From: Hyphomonadaceae bacterium BRH_c29
GTDB lineage: Bacteria > Pseudomonadota > Alphaproteobacteria > Caulobacterales > Hyphomonadaceae
NCBI GenBank assembly: GCA_000961695.1
Contig: LADW01000095.1
Location: forward strand, 1-60,531
DNA length: 60,531 nucleotides
Reading direction: 5' to 3'
The position numbers were made by a program, and so were the translations under genes. Shown here piece after piece: positions 18,454-28,697 of this stretch (position 1 is its first letter; every line of letters begins with the position of its first letter). The notes below the pieces were generated by a model. That model was given only the letters and a program-made list of their open reading frames with translations, did not search any database and was not told the DNA's origin.

Positions 18454-18612
18454 TTAGGCGACCATCGCAGCGGCAACTTCGTTGAACTTCGTGCCGGCGT
18501 TCGTACCAAGAGCGGTGACACCGCCGATGATAGCAACAGCGATCAGAGCAGCGATCAGGCCGTATTCGATAGCCGTAGCACCAGACTCGTCTTTAAGAAA
18601 ACGTGCGAACAT
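18454..18612 (-). CDS. pilA: Flp-type major pilin PilA
   Basis: This 52-residue protein begins MFARFLKDESGATAIEYG. The prepilin cleavage site is G11|A12, with Glu at +5 and Tyr at +6 of the mature protein, the Flp motif GxxxxEY. A hydrophobic helix LIAALIAVAIIGGVTALG and a short tail follow. It is the structural subunit of the Flp/Tad pilus, processed by CpaA. TGGGAG stands at a good distance before the ATG. It heads the leftward cpa locus and has its own terminator. The 294 bases upstream, shared with a divergent gene, are AT-richer and should hold its promoter. Confidence 0.95.
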   Translation of the reverse strand: MFARFLKDESGATAIEYGLIAALIAVAIIGGVTALGTNAGTKFNEVAAAMVA

Positions 18613-18906
18613 TGGAAACTCCCATCATGCATTTGTTACGCCCCGGTGTTGGTTTTTCTTCCCGGAACAATTCGAACACTACCCGATTATTGTTCACAGC
18701 CAGTTTAGAAAAACAGAAATTACATGAAGGGGTTACAGGAATTTGTTTACCACCTGAATCCGGATACGGACCGGTTCGGTGCCCTGCGGGACGGTGTGGA
18801 TTCCTTATACATATATAGCGGTCAGAACGCGAGGGCTTTTGCTGGTTAGCACTCGTGAAACTTTCTTCAGACAAATTGCGCCAAATCGTTCCTGGAGAGA
18901 CCGGAC

Positions 18907-19350
18907 ATGAAAAACCTAGCCCGGGCATGCGCACTTGGCCTTGTCGGCAGCCTTCTTGTTATGCCGGCTTTGGCAGGCCCGCTCACTGTTGAAGCCAACA
19001 AAACCGTTCCGGTCAGACTGAAAGGTGCGGCTGCCAGTGTCGTACTCGGCAACCGGAACATCGCAGATGTCGCCGTTCATGATGAGAACCTGATTTTCGT
19101 CACCGGCAAATCCTTCGGCACCACAAACCTGATGGTATTTGACCGGTCGGGTAACCAGATCCTGTCGACTGAAGTCGTTGTGACGGTGAATTCCTCCAAT
19201 CTGGTCACAATCAATCGGAACGGGGCAAACTATACATATGATTGCGCGCCCAACTGCCGTTCGGTGCCGAGCCCAGGTGACGAGTCCGACTACTTCAGCG
19301 CGCTGATAGGGCAACAAAGCGACATGCAGAAGCTCACCGAAGGCAACTGA
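18907..19350 (+). CDS. Secretin N-domain protein of the pilus locus
   Basis: The 147-residue protein has a cleavable signal peptide (…GSLLVMPALAGPL). One copy of the pilus/flagella secretin N-terminal domain follows: VEANKTVPVRLKGAAASVVLGNRNIADVAVHDENLIFVTGKSFGTTNLMVFDRSGNQIL. The same pattern occurs in CpaC (TIIDL...VVITNPKIADAVV...GVNYGQTNAFVFDRDGNQLL). It is probably a periplasmic accessory of the secretin. Two cysteines (YDCAPNC) may form a disulfide. It is divergent from pilA and is followed by the TadE-like genes on the same strand. Confidence 0.8.
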   Translation: MKNLARACALGLVGSLLVMPALAGPLTVEANKTVPVRLKGAAASVVLGNRNIADVAVHDENLIFVTGKSFGTTNLMVFDRSGNQILSTEVVVTVNSSNLVTINRNGANYTYDCAPNCRSVPSPGDESDYFSALIGQQSDMQKLTEGN

Positions 19351-19490
19351 TAGGGGATAGGACGGCCTCCTGGCCGTCGCCGCCCTCTTCCGCTGCCCGG
19401 ATTCCATAAAATTTGTTGGAATTCCGAAACCGTCGGCAAACCCCAATCTGGTACTCAGCAGTTTGAGCAACTCTGGAAGAGGGGGTTGGG

Positions 19491-20051
19491 ATGCATACAC
19501 TACACACCGGAATTCTGGCTTCCCGCCTGCACCGCAAACTGGCGGAGTGGGCACGGGAGCGGCGCGGACAAGCCGCTGTTGAATTCGCACTTATCGCGGC
19601 ACCATTCTTTTTCATCATCTTTGGCCTGATGGAAATCTGTCTGATCTTCATCATGACAACAGTTCTGGAAAACGCCGTATCGGACACTTCCCGGGAGATC
19701 CGGACAGGACAGGCTCAGGAAGCAGGCTTTTCCGAAGCCGAGTTCCGGAATGCCGTGTGCAACAAGATGTTTGGCTTGATGAGCTGCGATTCCAGCCTTC
19801 ATATTGATGTGCAACGACTGACCAGCTTCAGCGCGGCCAACCTGGGCTCACCACTGGATTCGGATGGGAACTTCGACGATAGCGGGTTCGATTTCCAACC
19901 TGGTTCTGCCAATGAGATCGTTGCCGTCAGGGCTTATTACGAATGGGGCCTGGTGACACCGATCCTGTCCGCTCCGCTCGCCAACATGGCCAACGGCAAA
20001 CACCTGATCATGGCAAGCGCCGTGTTCCGCAACGAGCCATTCGGAGACTGA
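19491..20051 (+). CDS. tadE: TadE-like minor pilin
   Basis: The 186-residue protein has RRGQAAVEFALIAAPFFFIIFG, a TadE signature. Cleavage would be after Gly26, with Glu at +5 of the mature protein, followed by a hydrophobic helix. The rest is a periplasmic domain with NAVCNKMFGLMSC cysteines. TadE-type pseudopilins are cleaved by CpaA and needed for pilus assembly. It starts 140 bases after the secretin-N gene and ends three bases before the next minor pilin gene. Confidence 0.85.
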   Translation: MHTLHTGILASRLHRKLAEWARERRGQAAVEFALIAAPFFFIIFGLMEICLIFIMTTVLENAVSDTSREIRTGQAQEAGFSEAEFRNAVCNKMFGLMSCDSSLHIDVQRLTSFSAANLGSPLDSDGNFDDSGFDFQPGSANEIVAVRAYYEWGLVTPILSAPLANMANGKHLIMASAVFRNEPFGD

Positions 20052-20054
20052 TCC

Positions 20055-20666
20055 ATGGCAAAGCGTTCTATTCTTTCCCGGCTCAACCCGCGTCTGAAGT
20101 GGCGCGGCATTCGCGGCCTTCGGTATAATGAGCAGGGTATTTCTGCAGTCGAATTTGCTCTGATTGCCCCTCTGCTGATTATTCTTTACCTCGGCGCGAT
20201 CGAAGTCAGCCTGTTGATGGAAGTTGACCGCCGGGTCACGCAGACCAGCGCCAGTCTTGGCGACCTGACCGCCCGACTCTCAACCGTCACGGATTCTGAC
20301 ATGGCGGAGATGTTCGCCGCAGCGAAAGTGCTGATGGAGCCCTATGACGCGTCTACCGCCCAAATGCGCATCACCAGCATCGTGGACAATGGCGACGGTA
20401 TCCCGAAGGTTGCCTGGTCGGACGCGTACAACATGTCTGCTTACACCAAGGGCACCACGCTCACGATGCCAACAGGCATCATGCCGGATTCGGGTTCGAT
20501 CATCATGGCAGAAGTCAGCTATGAGTATGTCAGCAACTTCGGCTACGTGGTCTCCACCTCAAAGAATATCAGCGACAAATTCTATCTGCGCCCTCGCCGG
20601 GTGTCGGAAATCGCACGCGTCACCACCTCCTCCGGCAGCTCCAATCCCTTTGGGCCGGTGAGCTGA
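20055..20666 (+). CDS. TadE/TadF-like minor pilin
   Basis: The 203-residue protein carries NEQGISAVEFALIAPLLIILYLG near its N-terminus. This gives a prepilin-type cleavage after Gly28 with Glu at +5, followed by a membrane helix and a soluble domain containing DLTARLSTVTDSDM and YVVSTSKNISDKFYLRPR. It is the second minor pilin of the rightward group. TadF or TadG naming is uncertain. A strong terminator follows. Confidence 0.82.
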   Translation: MAKRSILSRLNPRLKWRGIRGLRYNEQGISAVEFALIAPLLIILYLGAIEVSLLMEVDRRVTQTSASLGDLTARLSTVTDSDMAEMFAAAKVLMEPYDASTAQMRITSIVDNGDGIPKVAWSDAYNMSAYTKGTTLTMPTGIMPDSGSIIMAEVSYEYVSNFGYVVSTSKNISDKFYLRPRRVSEIARVTTSSGSSNPFGPVS

Positions 20667-20699
20667 CGGCCCCTTCTCCTCTCCCAGGAGCATTTACCG

Positions 20700-20737
20700 G
20701 AAGGCCGGCATCCTCGGATGTCGGCCTTCTTTCTGTC
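20700..20737 (+). terminator. Intrinsic terminator after the minor pilin genes
   Basis: A 13-bp stem (GAAGGCCGGCATC / GATGTCGGCCTTC, one G-T pair) with a CTCG loop is followed by TTTCT. It sits between the convergent minor pilin and MFS genes. Confidence 0.8.
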
Positions 20738-20742
20738 TGGTG

Positions 20743-22227
20743 TCAGCTGTCGAAGCCGCGCTTGGGCGCATGCACTTTCCACAGGATGATCAGACCGGCC
20801 AGAAACATGAAGCCGATACCGCCCATACCGATGCGCTGATTGCCTGTGATCCAGGTCAACAGGCTGACAATGCCAGGGCCCATCCAGACGGTCACCGTGC
20901 CTGCGATGGCATAGAGGCCGAAGAACTCGCCGATCCGCTCGCGTGGGGCGATGTGAACCAGCATGTAACGGCTGGACGAAATCGACGCGACGACTGCAAT
21001 CGCGACAGGAATGACGAACAGGAAGTAGGTGATATCGGCAAGAGAGTCGAAGAAGGGGCTATCCCAGACAGGTTCGCCCGCAGGCATAAGCCCGAAGAAC
21101 AGGGAGTCCGGTGTAATCGACAGTTGCGCCAGTAGCAGGATCACTAGCGCCGAAATCTCCCAGACCAGCGCCAGTTTCGGGCCGAGCCAGCGGTCCAGGA
21201 AACCGCCGACAAAACCGCCCACTGCCCCGAACAGGACACCCGTAATCCCGAAGAACAGAATTTCGACGCCGGTCCAGCCAAGGAACGTACCGGCAAAGAC
21301 CGCGCCTAGCGTCAAAAGCGCTGACATGGCATCGGCATAGATTGTACGTGCAATCAGGAATCGCATCGTTTCCGGTTGGTCGCGGAACAGGTCCTTCAGG
21401 TATTGCAGCAGAACCGCCGCACGTTGCCTCAGGCTTTGTGCCTTGCCGGAATCGCGGTCTTCGCCCCGGAACACATCGGCAGCCGATTGTTTCCAGGTTT
21501 TTCCACCCTTCACGCCGTCCGGCATGAAGAGAAAAAACGGAATAAGCAGGACCGCCATCCAGACAGCAACAAAAGGCCCGGAGAACCTTTGCGGCTCATG
21601 CGCTGCACGGTCCAAAGGGATGATCTGTTCGGCTGGCGCGCCAGGTATGCCAGTCCCCGGCAAGAGCAGGCCAAACAGGAAGAAGATCAGGATCCCGACG
21701 CTGAGAATATTGCCCATCGACAGACCAAGGCCTGAAATGATCGGCAAGGCGCTCGGTCGCCCCGCAGTTGGCAACATCGCGTTGTGCAGCACTTCAGAAT
21801 AGCCGTAGCAGCAATACGCAATGGCAAGCACGCCCATGGTCGGCCACATGGTCAGCGGACCTTCGGGCCGCGCCCACCAAAGGCTGACCGAACAGAGGAT
21901 CATAAGCGCCATAAAAAAGGCGAGCGGCGGCTTTCGTCGCCCGGCCTTGTCAGCGATCACGCCCAGGAAGGGTGCCGTCAGAGCGGTGATGATACCCGCG
22001 ATTGTGATGGTGAAGCCCGAAAGGCTCAGCCCGTGACCGCCACCGCCCGCCATCTCAGTCGCGAAGTATGGCGCGAACACATAGATGACGATCAGATTGT
22101 AATACGGGTTTCGGGCGCCCTCGAAGATCGCCCAGGCGAGGCCTTTGATCCCGAACGGACCGCCATCGGCGTGCTTGTGCGTTTCCGGAACAGCGACGGA
22201 TGGTCCAATGACCTGGGTCTCACTCAT
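20743..22227 (-). CDS. MFS transporter, UMF1/Atg22-like family
   Basis: The protein is 494 residues long with about 11-12 hydrophobic segments. The early segment GLAWAIFEGARNPYYNLIVIYVFAPYFA and later GILFFGITGVLFGAVGGFVGGFLDRWLGPK and SSRYMLVHIAPRERIGEFFGLYAIAGTVTVWMGP are typical of the UMF1 family, related to the yeast vacuolar effluxer Atg22. Its substrate in bacteria is unknown. I chose ATG 22227 because GAGAGGACC precedes it; the frame extends 63 bases further upstream without a good start. It follows murC on the same strand after about 108 bases, where murB would be expected in many dcw clusters. Confidence 0.82.
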   Translation of the reverse strand: MSETQVIGPSVAVPETHKHADGGPFGIKGLAWAIFEGARNPYYNLIVIYVFAPYFATEMAGGGGHGLSLSGFTITIAGIITALTAPFLGVIADKAGRRKPPLAFFMALMILCSVSLWWARPEGPLTMWPTMGVLAIAYCCYGYSEVLHNAMLPTAGRPSALPIISGLGLSMGNILSVGILIFFLFGLLLPGTGIPGAPAEQIIPLDRAAHEPQRFSGPFVAVWMAVLLIPFFLFMPDGVKGGKTWKQSAADVFRGEDRDSGKAQSLRQRAAVLLQYLKDLFRDQPETMRFLIARTIYADAMSALLTLGAVFAGTFLGWTGVEILFFGITGVLFGAVGGFVGGFLDRWLGPKLALVWEISALVILLLAQLSITPDSLFFGLMPAGEPVWDSPFFDSLADITYFLFVIPVAIAVVASISSSRYMLVHIAPRERIGEFFGLYAIAGTVTVWMGPGIVSLLTWITGNQRIGMGGIGFMFLAGLIILWKVHAPKRGFDS

Positions 22228-22335
22228 GCAGGGTCCTCTCCCTTGGCCTTGTCGTGCCTCTGCCGGGCACTTTGAGCCAGACTGCGACATTGGAAGGCAA
22301 AGGGGAAGTGACCGGGTGCGGCCCCTGCCCCGAGG

Positions 22336-23766
22336 TCAGCTGTCAGAAGTGAGGCGCGTTGCGAGCTCCCCGGCATGACGCGTGATGTCCCCTGCCCCGA
22401 GGCAGACGACCATGCCGCCCGGCTGGGCTCGGCTACGGATCACGTCGGGAAGCACGTCCAGTGACGGCAACAGCGAGACAGACCGGTGACCATGACGCCG
22501 GATGGACGCGACGAGCGCTTCCGCATCAAAGCCTTCAATCGGGCTCTCCCCGGCCTCATAGACCGGGGCGACCAGAACCTCGTCGGCCTGATCAAAACAT
22601 CGTGAGAATTCTTCGAACAGGTCGCGCAGGCGGGTGTAACGGTGCGGCTGGCACACCGCGATCAGCTGGCCCTGCCCCTGCATGGCACGTGCGGCCTTGA
22701 GGACGGCTGTGATCTCGACCGGGTGGTGGCCATAGTCATCAATGATGCGAACCGGCGGCTGGCCCGCGACCGGCGTCCACTCTCCGACAGACGTGAAGCG
22801 CCGCTTCACACCGCCAAAGCCTGCCAGGGCATTGCGGATCTGCTCGTCGTTCGCGCCCAGTTCCAGCGCCACCGCAATCGCCGCGAGCGAGTTCTGCACA
22901 TTGTGCTCACCGGCCATAGGCAAGGTCAGGCCCTCGATGATGCGCGGCATGGCAGAGCCTGGCCGGCGCAAGGCAACGTCGAAATGCGCCCCGCTCAGAT
23001 CTGTCTTGAGATTGATGGCGCGGATGTCTGCCTGACGGTTGAAGCCATAAGTAATGCGCCGCCGGTCCGTCACACGGGCCGCCAACGCCTGCACTTCCGG
23101 GTGATCCGTGCACAGCACAGCAAAGCCATAGAAAGGCAGGTTCTCGACAAAAGTGTCGAACGCCTCGCGCAGTTTCTCCATGGAGCCGTAATGGTCCATG
23201 TGCTCAGGGTCGATATTGGTGACGATGGCGCAGGTCGGGTGCAGCTTTGCAAACGTGCCGTCGCTCTCATCGCTTTCCACCACCATCCAGTCGCTTTCGC
23301 CGGCTTTGTAGTTCGAACCATAAGCGTGGATGATGCCGCCATTGATGACGGTCGGGTCGATGCCGGCCCCGTCCAGCAGCGCCGCGACCATGGAGGTCGT
23401 CGTCGTCTTGCCATGCGTGCCGGCAACGCAGACCGTGTATTTTAGGCGCGTAATCTCGGCCAGCATATTGGCCCGGCGTACAACAGGAATCCCCGCGGCG
23501 CGAGCGGCAGCGACTTCCGGATTGTCCCCCCTGATGGCGGTGGACACGATCACCGTGCCAGCGCCTTTCACATTGTCTGCCTTGTGACCGATGAACACTT
23601 TCGCGCCGCGCTCACGCAGGCGTTCGATATTGTCGGAGTCCTTGATGTCAGAGCCCTGGACTTCATAGCCCATGGTCAGCATCACATCGGCAATGCCGGA
23701 CATGCCTATGCCGCCAATGCCGACAATATGGGCCGGGCCAAGATCAAAAGGTGTGGGGGATGTCAT
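22336..23766 (-). CDS. murC: UDP-N-acetylmuramate--L-alanine ligase MurC
   Basis: The 476-residue Mur ligase has an N-terminal nucleotide-binding strand [14 protein letters not shown] and the ATP P-loop [10 protein letters not shown] (about 115-124). Further motifs are [29 protein letters not shown] and [10 protein letters not shown] (specific to MurC). It adds L-Ala to UDP-MurNAc in the cytoplasm, the first peptide step of peptidoglycan precursor synthesis. It is the last recognisable dcw gene here, 65 bases after murG. Confidence 0.97.
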   Translation of the reverse strand: MTSPTPFDLGPAHIVGIGGIGMSGIADVMLTMGYEVQGSDIKDSDNIERLRERGAKVFIGHKADNVKGAGTVIVSTAIRGDNPEVAAARAAGIPVVRRANMLAEITRLKYTVCVAGTHGKTTTTSMVAALLDGAGIDPTVINGGIIHAYGSNYKAGESDWMVVESDESDGTFAKLHPTCAIVTNIDPEHMDHYGSMEKLREAFDTFVENLPFYGFAVLCTDHPEVQALAARVTDRRRITYGFNRQADIRAINLKTDLSGAHFDVALRRPGSAMPRIIEGLTLPMAGEHNVQNSLAAIAVALELGANDEQIRNALAGFGGVKRRFTSVGEWTPVAGQPPVRIIDDYGHHPVEITAVLKAARAMQGQGQLIAVCQPHRYTRLRDLFEEFSRCFDQADEVLVAPVYEAGESPIEGFDAEALVASIRRHGHRSVSLLPSLDVLPDVIRSRAQPGGMVVCLGAGDITRHAGELATRLTSDS

Positions 23767-23831
23767 GTCGGATCGCCTCCGGAAAATCGTTCTGTGTCAT
23801 GCTGCGCGAAGTCGGCTTTTGGGTCGAGACC

Positions 23832-24932
23832 TCAGTGCAGATCCGCCGCCTCTGCAAGATCTGCAAGGTCCTGCGCCGCGGTGACTTTGCCGGATGCTTT
23901 TGCGGCAGCAGCCCGTTGTTTCAGTTCTTCGGCATCGGACAGGCGCGCTGCGATCAGCTCACCCAGCAAAGCCGGGTAAAGGTTTGCCTCAAGGATCATG
24001 TCGGCCGCGCCCGCATCGGTCAGCGCTTCGGCATTGGCGGCCTGGTGGTCATCCATGGCGATGGCAAGCGGGATCAGGATCGACGGGCGACCGACGGCGG
24101 CCAGTTCGCTGACCGTCCCTGCCCCGCTGCGCGCGATGACAAGATGGGCAGCCGCCAGCTTCTCCGGCATGTCGGAGAAGAACGGCGCCAGCTCGGCATC
24201 GACCATCACCTTGTCATAGATCGCCCTGACCTTGTCGATCTGCTCAGGCCGCACCTGCTGGATCACAGTCAGCCGCGCTCTCAGAAGTGCTGGAATATGG
24301 TTCGCGATAGCCAGCGGGATCGCCTCGCCAATGATCTGGGAACCCTGGCTGCCGCCGGTCACAAGAAGGGTCAGCTTCTCGTCTGTGGACGGAAAGGGCT
24401 TGTCGCGCATCGCGAGGATCGGGCCGCGCACCGGATTGCCGACCGCCTTGTGCGTCTTGCCAGCCGGCAGGCGGTCCAGCCGCTCGAAGCCGGAAGCGAT
24501 GACGCTGGCATGGCGCGCCATGTTGCGGTTCACCCGGCCAAGCACGGCGTTCTGTTCGTGGATCAGGATCGGCACCTTTGTGGCCTTCGCCGCCGCTAGT
24601 GCCGGAAAGGCCGGATAACCGCCAAAGCCAGCGACCAGAGCAGGCTTCTTGTCCTTCATGATCCGCTTGGCCATGCCGATACCCGCCTGAATCTTCAGGA
24701 ACGCGCCCGGCAAGGTCCAGGGTTTCCGGAAATTGGGAGAGGCCGCGAACACTTCTTCTTTCCATTCGGCCGGAAAGTCGCTCGCATAATGAAGACCACG
24801 GCTGTCGGAAATCAGGCCGACGCGCCAGCCGCGCCGGCGCATCTCGTCGGCAAAGGCCCGGGCCGGGAACATGTGCCCCCCGGTGCCACCGGCGGCGATG
24901 ATGACCAGTTTTCCGTTCGTCTCGTCAGCCAT
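23832..24932 (-). CDS. murG: UDP-GlcNAc:lipid I GlcNAc transferase MurG
   Basis: The 366-residue GT28 glycosyltransferase has [10 protein letters not shown] (about 15-24), [36 protein letters not shown] and [25 protein letters not shown], the standard MurG motifs. It converts lipid I to lipid II on the inner face of the membrane. The start at 24932 overlaps the ftsW stop by eight bases. Confidence 0.97.
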   Translation of the reverse strand: MADETNGKLVIIAAGGTGGHMFPARAFADEMRRRGWRVGLISDSRGLHYASDFPAEWKEEVFAASPNFRKPWTLPGAFLKIQAGIGMAKRIMKDKKPALVAGFGGYPAFPALAAAKATKVPILIHEQNAVLGRVNRNMARHASVIASGFERLDRLPAGKTHKAVGNPVRGPILAMRDKPFPSTDEKLTLLVTGGSQGSQIIGEAIPLAIANHIPALLRARLTVIQQVRPEQIDKVRAIYDKVMVDAELAPFFSDMPEKLAAAHLVIARSGAGTVSELAAVGRPSILIPLAIAMDDHQAANAEALTDAGAADMILEANLYPALLGELIAARLSDAEELKQRAAAAKASGKVTAAQDLADLAEAADLH

Positions 24933-26079
24933 ACCGGCCCCTTGTGCGCGTACCCTGTCCGCGCACAAGTGCCAGAGCAAGGCCCAGAGTCAATGCCGTG
25001 CCGAGCATGGAGGAACCGCCATAGGAAACAAAAGGCAGTGTCATTCCCTTCGGCGGGATCAGGGCCAGATTTACCGCCAGGTTTATGGCAGCCTGAAGAC
25101 CGAAAAGCGTGAAAAGTCCGGCACTTGCAGCCCTTGCATAACCGTCCTCGACCCGCGCCGAGGCCCGGAAGCCGCGCAGCACGATCAGGGCAAAGGCGGC
25201 CAGCAGCACGATAACAGCAACCAGGCCGAACTCCTCCGCCATCACGGCAAAGATGAAGTCCGTATGCGCATCAGGCAGGCGCGCCTTGACGAGGCCCTCC
25301 CCCGGACCGACGCCAAACAGACCACCCCGGCCAATAGCCTCGGCGGCGCGGTCGATCTGTGAATGGTCGCCTTGCTGGACATTGGCAAAGCCGCGCAGGC
25401 GTTCGCGAACGTGCGGCAGCAGCGCATAGAGAAGCGCGCCGAGCCCGGCCCCGCCGCCGACAAACGCCATGCCCCAGCGCCAGGGCAGGCCGCTGACAAA
25501 GAAGGTCACAATGAAAGCCGCAGTGAGCAGGAAAGACTGGCCGACATCCGGTTGCAGCAACATCAGGCCGACCGTCACGGCGTAGAAGATAAAGGCCACG
25601 ACTTCCCAGACCCTGTTGGGAAACAGTTCACGCTGCGCCAGCAGCCAGCCGGAGATCACGATCAGAACGGGCTTTGCCACTTCCGACGGCTGCAATGAAA
25701 AGCCGGCAACCCGGATCCAGCGATGCGCTCCCTTCGCCTCATGCCCGCCGCCAACGAGGATGTAGACCATCAGGCCAAGACAGGCGAATAGGGCCACCGC
25801 TGCAAAGCGCCGCGCCCAGGACCGGTCCAGCATGCTGGCGCCCAGCAGCAGGACGACCCCAGCGGCTGTAAACATGGCCTGACGCATCGGGAAGAAATAC
25901 GGATTGCTGTAGCCAATCTTGGCCGCAGCGCTCGGCCCAGCCGCCAGCGACATCAGAAGGCCGATTGCCATCAGGAAGAAGGCGCCTGCCAGCAGGCCCC
26001 AATCTACGGTGCGGCGCCATTCTGTGAACCAGGACATGTCTGACCGGGCAAGAAGTGGCGCGGTGGCAGTATAGCTCAA
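24925..26079 (-). CDS. ftsW: Division-specific lipid II polymerase FtsW
   Basis: The 384-residue SEDS membrane protein carries [47 protein letters not shown] and the C-terminal [24 protein letters not shown], typical of FtsW. It polymerises glycan strands at the septum with FtsI. Start and murD stop overlap as ATGA. A proline/arginine-rich tail ([12 protein letters not shown]) ends it. Confidence 0.95.
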   Translation of the reverse strand: MSYTATAPLLARSDMSWFTEWRRTVDWGLLAGAFFLMAIGLLMSLAAGPSAAAKIGYSNPYFFPMRQAMFTAAGVVLLLGASMLDRSWARRFAAVALFACLGLMVYILVGGGHEAKGAHRWIRVAGFSLQPSEVAKPVLIVISGWLLAQRELFPNRVWEVVAFIFYAVTVGLMLLQPDVGQSFLLTAAFIVTFFVSGLPWRWGMAFVGGGAGLGALLYALLPHVRERLRGFANVQQGDHSQIDRAAEAIGRGGLFGVGPGEGLVKARLPDAHTDFIFAVMAEEFGLVAVIVLLAAFALIVLRGFRASARVEDGYARAASAGLFTLFGLQAAINLAVNLALIPPKGMTLPFVSYGGSSMLGTALTLGLALALVRGQGTRTRGRYG

Positions 26080-27491
26080 GCCATTTCCCTCAGCTCTGTC
26101 GGCATCATCGCCTCCACGATTGATCGGAACGTATCGCCCCGATGCTCAAAATCGCGGAACTGGTCGAAGCTCGCACAGGCTGGTGAAAGAAGAATGACCG
26201 GATTGTCGATTCCGGAATTTCTGGCGTCGCGGAAAGCAGCCTGGACGGCATTTTCCAGCGTTCCGCAGGTTTGATTTGCCACCTGACCCTTCAGCGTCGC
26301 AGAGAAAGCTTCCTCCGCTTCGCCGATCAGATAGGCCTTGTTGATACGCGGGAAGTAGCGCGCCAGCGGACTGATGCCGTCGGATTTCGCAACGCCGCCC
26401 GCGATCCAGTAGATGTTCTCGTACGCCTTCAGCGCCTGCTCTGCCGCCTGCGCATTGGTCGCCTTGGAGTCATTGATGAACCGCACGCCTTCGATCTCGC
26501 CAACGCGTTCCATGCGGTGCGCAAGGCCCGGGAACGAGATCAGGCCCGACATGATGGTCTGCGGGTCGAGCCCCAGTGTACGGCAGGCGGCATAGGCGGC
26601 CACCGCGTTCTGGTGGTTGTGCTTGCCGGGCAGCGCGGCGCATTCGGCAAGATTGCCGACGAAGTTCGCATTGCCGGTCGTGGAATCATAAAGCCGTCCG
26701 TCTACGGCACTCACACCACGGCCCAGCGCATAGCTGGATGAAACCTGAACCACACGGGCCGGGCCACGCGCCGCAAGGCCAATCGCGATGGACTGGGTGA
26801 TGACGTCATCGAACCCGACCACGGCAGTGTCCCGCTCGGTCTGGTTCTGGAAGATGCGCATCTTGGCGGTCTGGTAGCCTTCCATGCCGCCATGCCGATC
26901 CAGATGGTCCGGGCTGATGTTCAGCAGAACGGCGACATCGCAATGCAGGCTCTTCACCAGGTCGAGCTGGTAGGAGCTGAGTTCCAGAACGTAGATCGCA
27001 TTTGCGTGCAGGGCGGCGAGGTCCAGCACGCCCGTGCCGATATTGCCGCCGATGCGCGCATCCCGGCCCGCCTGCTTCAGGATGTGGCCGATCAGGGCGG
27101 TCGTGGTCGACTTGCCATTCGTACCGGTGATCGCGACGATCTTCGGACGGCCGCGCTCCGGCAGGGCCTGCACAGCGCGGGCGAACAGTTCCATGTCGCC
27201 AACAACCGGCACGCCGGTCATCTCGGCCATGCGCACGATCCGGTGCGGCTGCGGGAATTTGTAAGGAATGCCGGGCGACAGGACGAGCGCGGCGAAGGTC
27301 TGCCAGTCGCGCTTGTTGATGTCGGAAAGGGTCAGGCCCGCAGCTTCCGCCTTGCGACGGGTGTCTTCATTGTCGTCCCACGCATGAACACGCGCGCCGC
27401 CGGCCTTCAGGGCCTTGGCAGCGGAAAGGCCGGTGCGGCCAAGGCCGAACACCGCAACATCCCTCCCTGCATATTCCGTGATCGGGATCAT
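26076..27491 (-). CDS. murD: UDP-MurNAc-L-alanine--D-glutamate ligase MurD
   Basis: The 471-residue Mur ligase has an N-terminal DVAVFGLGRTGLSAAKAL, the P-loop ITGTNGKSTTT (121-131), LNISPDHLDRHGGMEGY and NDSKATNAQAA. It adds D-Glu to UDP-MurNAc-L-Ala in the cytoplasm. It follows mraY by nine bases and overlaps ftsW by four. Confidence 0.96.
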   Translation of the reverse strand: MIPITEYAGRDVAVFGLGRTGLSAAKALKAGGARVHAWDDNEDTRRKAEAAGLTLSDINKRDWQTFAALVLSPGIPYKFPQPHRIVRMAEMTGVPVVGDMELFARAVQALPERGRPKIVAITGTNGKSTTTALIGHILKQAGRDARIGGNIGTGVLDLAALHANAIYVLELSSYQLDLVKSLHCDVAVLLNISPDHLDRHGGMEGYQTAKMRIFQNQTERDTAVVGFDDVITQSIAIGLAARGPARVVQVSSSYALGRGVSAVDGRLYDSTTGNANFVGNLAECAALPGKHNHQNAVAAYAACRTLGLDPQTIMSGLISFPGLAHRMERVGEIEGVRFINDSKATNAQAAEQALKAYENIYWIAGGVAKSDGISPLARYFPRINKAYLIGEAEEAFSATLKGQVANQTCGTLENAVQAAFRDARNSGIDNPVILLSPACASFDQFRDFEHRGDTFRSIVEAMMPTELREMA

Positions 27492-27500
27492 CGCCTTGCT

Positions 27501-28697
27501 CTACCTCAGCTTCAGGGTGGCAAGGCCCGCAAGGGCAAACAGGACGGACAGAATCCAGAAGCGGACGACGACACGGGTCTCCGGCCAGTTCTGTTTCTGG
27601 AAATGGTGGTGCAGCGGCGCCATCAGGAAGATGCGCTTGCCTTCGCCGGTCAGGCGGCGGGTCAGCTTGAACCAGCTGACCTGCATGATGACAGACAGAG
27701 CTTCGATGACGAACAGGCCGCCGATCACGACCAGCGCAAACTCGTGCTTGGTCGCCACGGCCACGACGCCCAGCATGCCGCCAAGGCCGAGCGAGCCGGT
27801 GTCGCCCATGAAGACCTTGGCCGGATAGGCATTGTACCAGAGGAAGCCCATGCCTGCGCCGATCATCGATCCGAGCAGCACTGACAGCTCCCCCGCCCCC
27901 GGCGCGAACTGGATGCCGAGATATTCGGCGAACACGAAGTTACCGGTCAGGTAGGCAATCATCGCATAGGCGGCGGCGGCGAAGGTCATCGGCACTATGG
28001 CAAGGCCGTCCAGCCCGTCGGTGAAGTTCACGGCATTGGCGCTGCCGACCACGACGATCATTCCGAAGAGGATGAAGAACGTGCCGAGTGGCAGGAAGTA
28101 ATTGTTGACGAAGGGCACAGCGACGCCGCCTGAGAAGGCCGGATCAGCTGGCGTCACACTGGTCTTCGGCGCAAGCGCGGCGATCTGTTCGGCGAGGCCG
28201 TTGAGTGGCCCCCACTCGGCATGGCCCGCCGGCGTGTGCGCACCGTGCAGGCCCATGATGAAGGCGCAGGCCACAGCCGCGATGCCGAAGCCCGCCAGCA
28301 GGCGCACCTTGGCCGACACGCCCGCATCGGTCTGCTTGGTCACTTTGGCAAAATCGTCGAGGAAACCGAGCAGCGCATAGGACAGTGTCACAAACAGCGT
28401 GACCCAGATGTAGGGGTTCTTCAGATTCGCCCAGAGCAGGATACCGGCCAGCAGTCCCAGCCAGATCAGGAACCCGCCCATGGTTGGTGTACCGCGCTTT
28501 TCCAGCTGCTGTTCCAGCGAGAGGTCGCGGATCGGCTGGCCCTTGCCCTGACGGGCGCGCAGGAAGTTGATGATCTGGTCGCCAAACACCACAGTCACCA
28601 GGAACGCCGTCACCACGGCCGCTCCGGTGCGGAAGGTAATGTAGTTGAGAACGTTTAGTATACCGCTGTCAGCGGCAAGCCATTCATATAACATCAA
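27501..28697 (-). CDS. mraY: Phospho-MurNAc-pentapeptide transferase MraY
   Basis: The 398-residue membrane protein has [38 protein letters not shown] and [24 protein letters not shown], the MraY catalytic and signature motifs. It makes lipid I from UDP-MurNAc-pentapeptide and undecaprenyl phosphate. It is about 40 residues longer than E. coli MraY because of an extra-cytoplasmic loop, roughly [18 protein letters not shown] to DPAFSGG. The start overlaps the murF stop (ATGA). Confidence 0.97.
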   Translation of the reverse strand: MMLYEWLAADSGILNVLNYITFRTGAAVVTAFLVTVVFGDQIINFLRARQGKGQPIRDLSLEQQLEKRGTPTMGGFLIWLGLLAGILLWANLKNPYIWVTLFVTLSYALLGFLDDFAKVTKQTDAGVSAKVRLLAGFGIAAVACAFIMGLHGAHTPAGHAEWGPLNGLAEQIAALAPKTSVTPADPAFSGGVAVPFVNNYFLPLGTFFILFGMIVVVGSANAVNFTDGLDGLAIVPMTFAAAAYAMIAYLTGNFVFAEYLGIQFAPGAGELSVLLGSMIGAGMGFLWYNAYPAKVFMGDTGSLGLGGMLGVVAVATKHEFALVVIGGLFVIEALSVIMQVSWFKLTRRLTGEGKRIFLMAPLHHHFQKQNWPETRVVVRFWILSVLFALAGLATLKLR

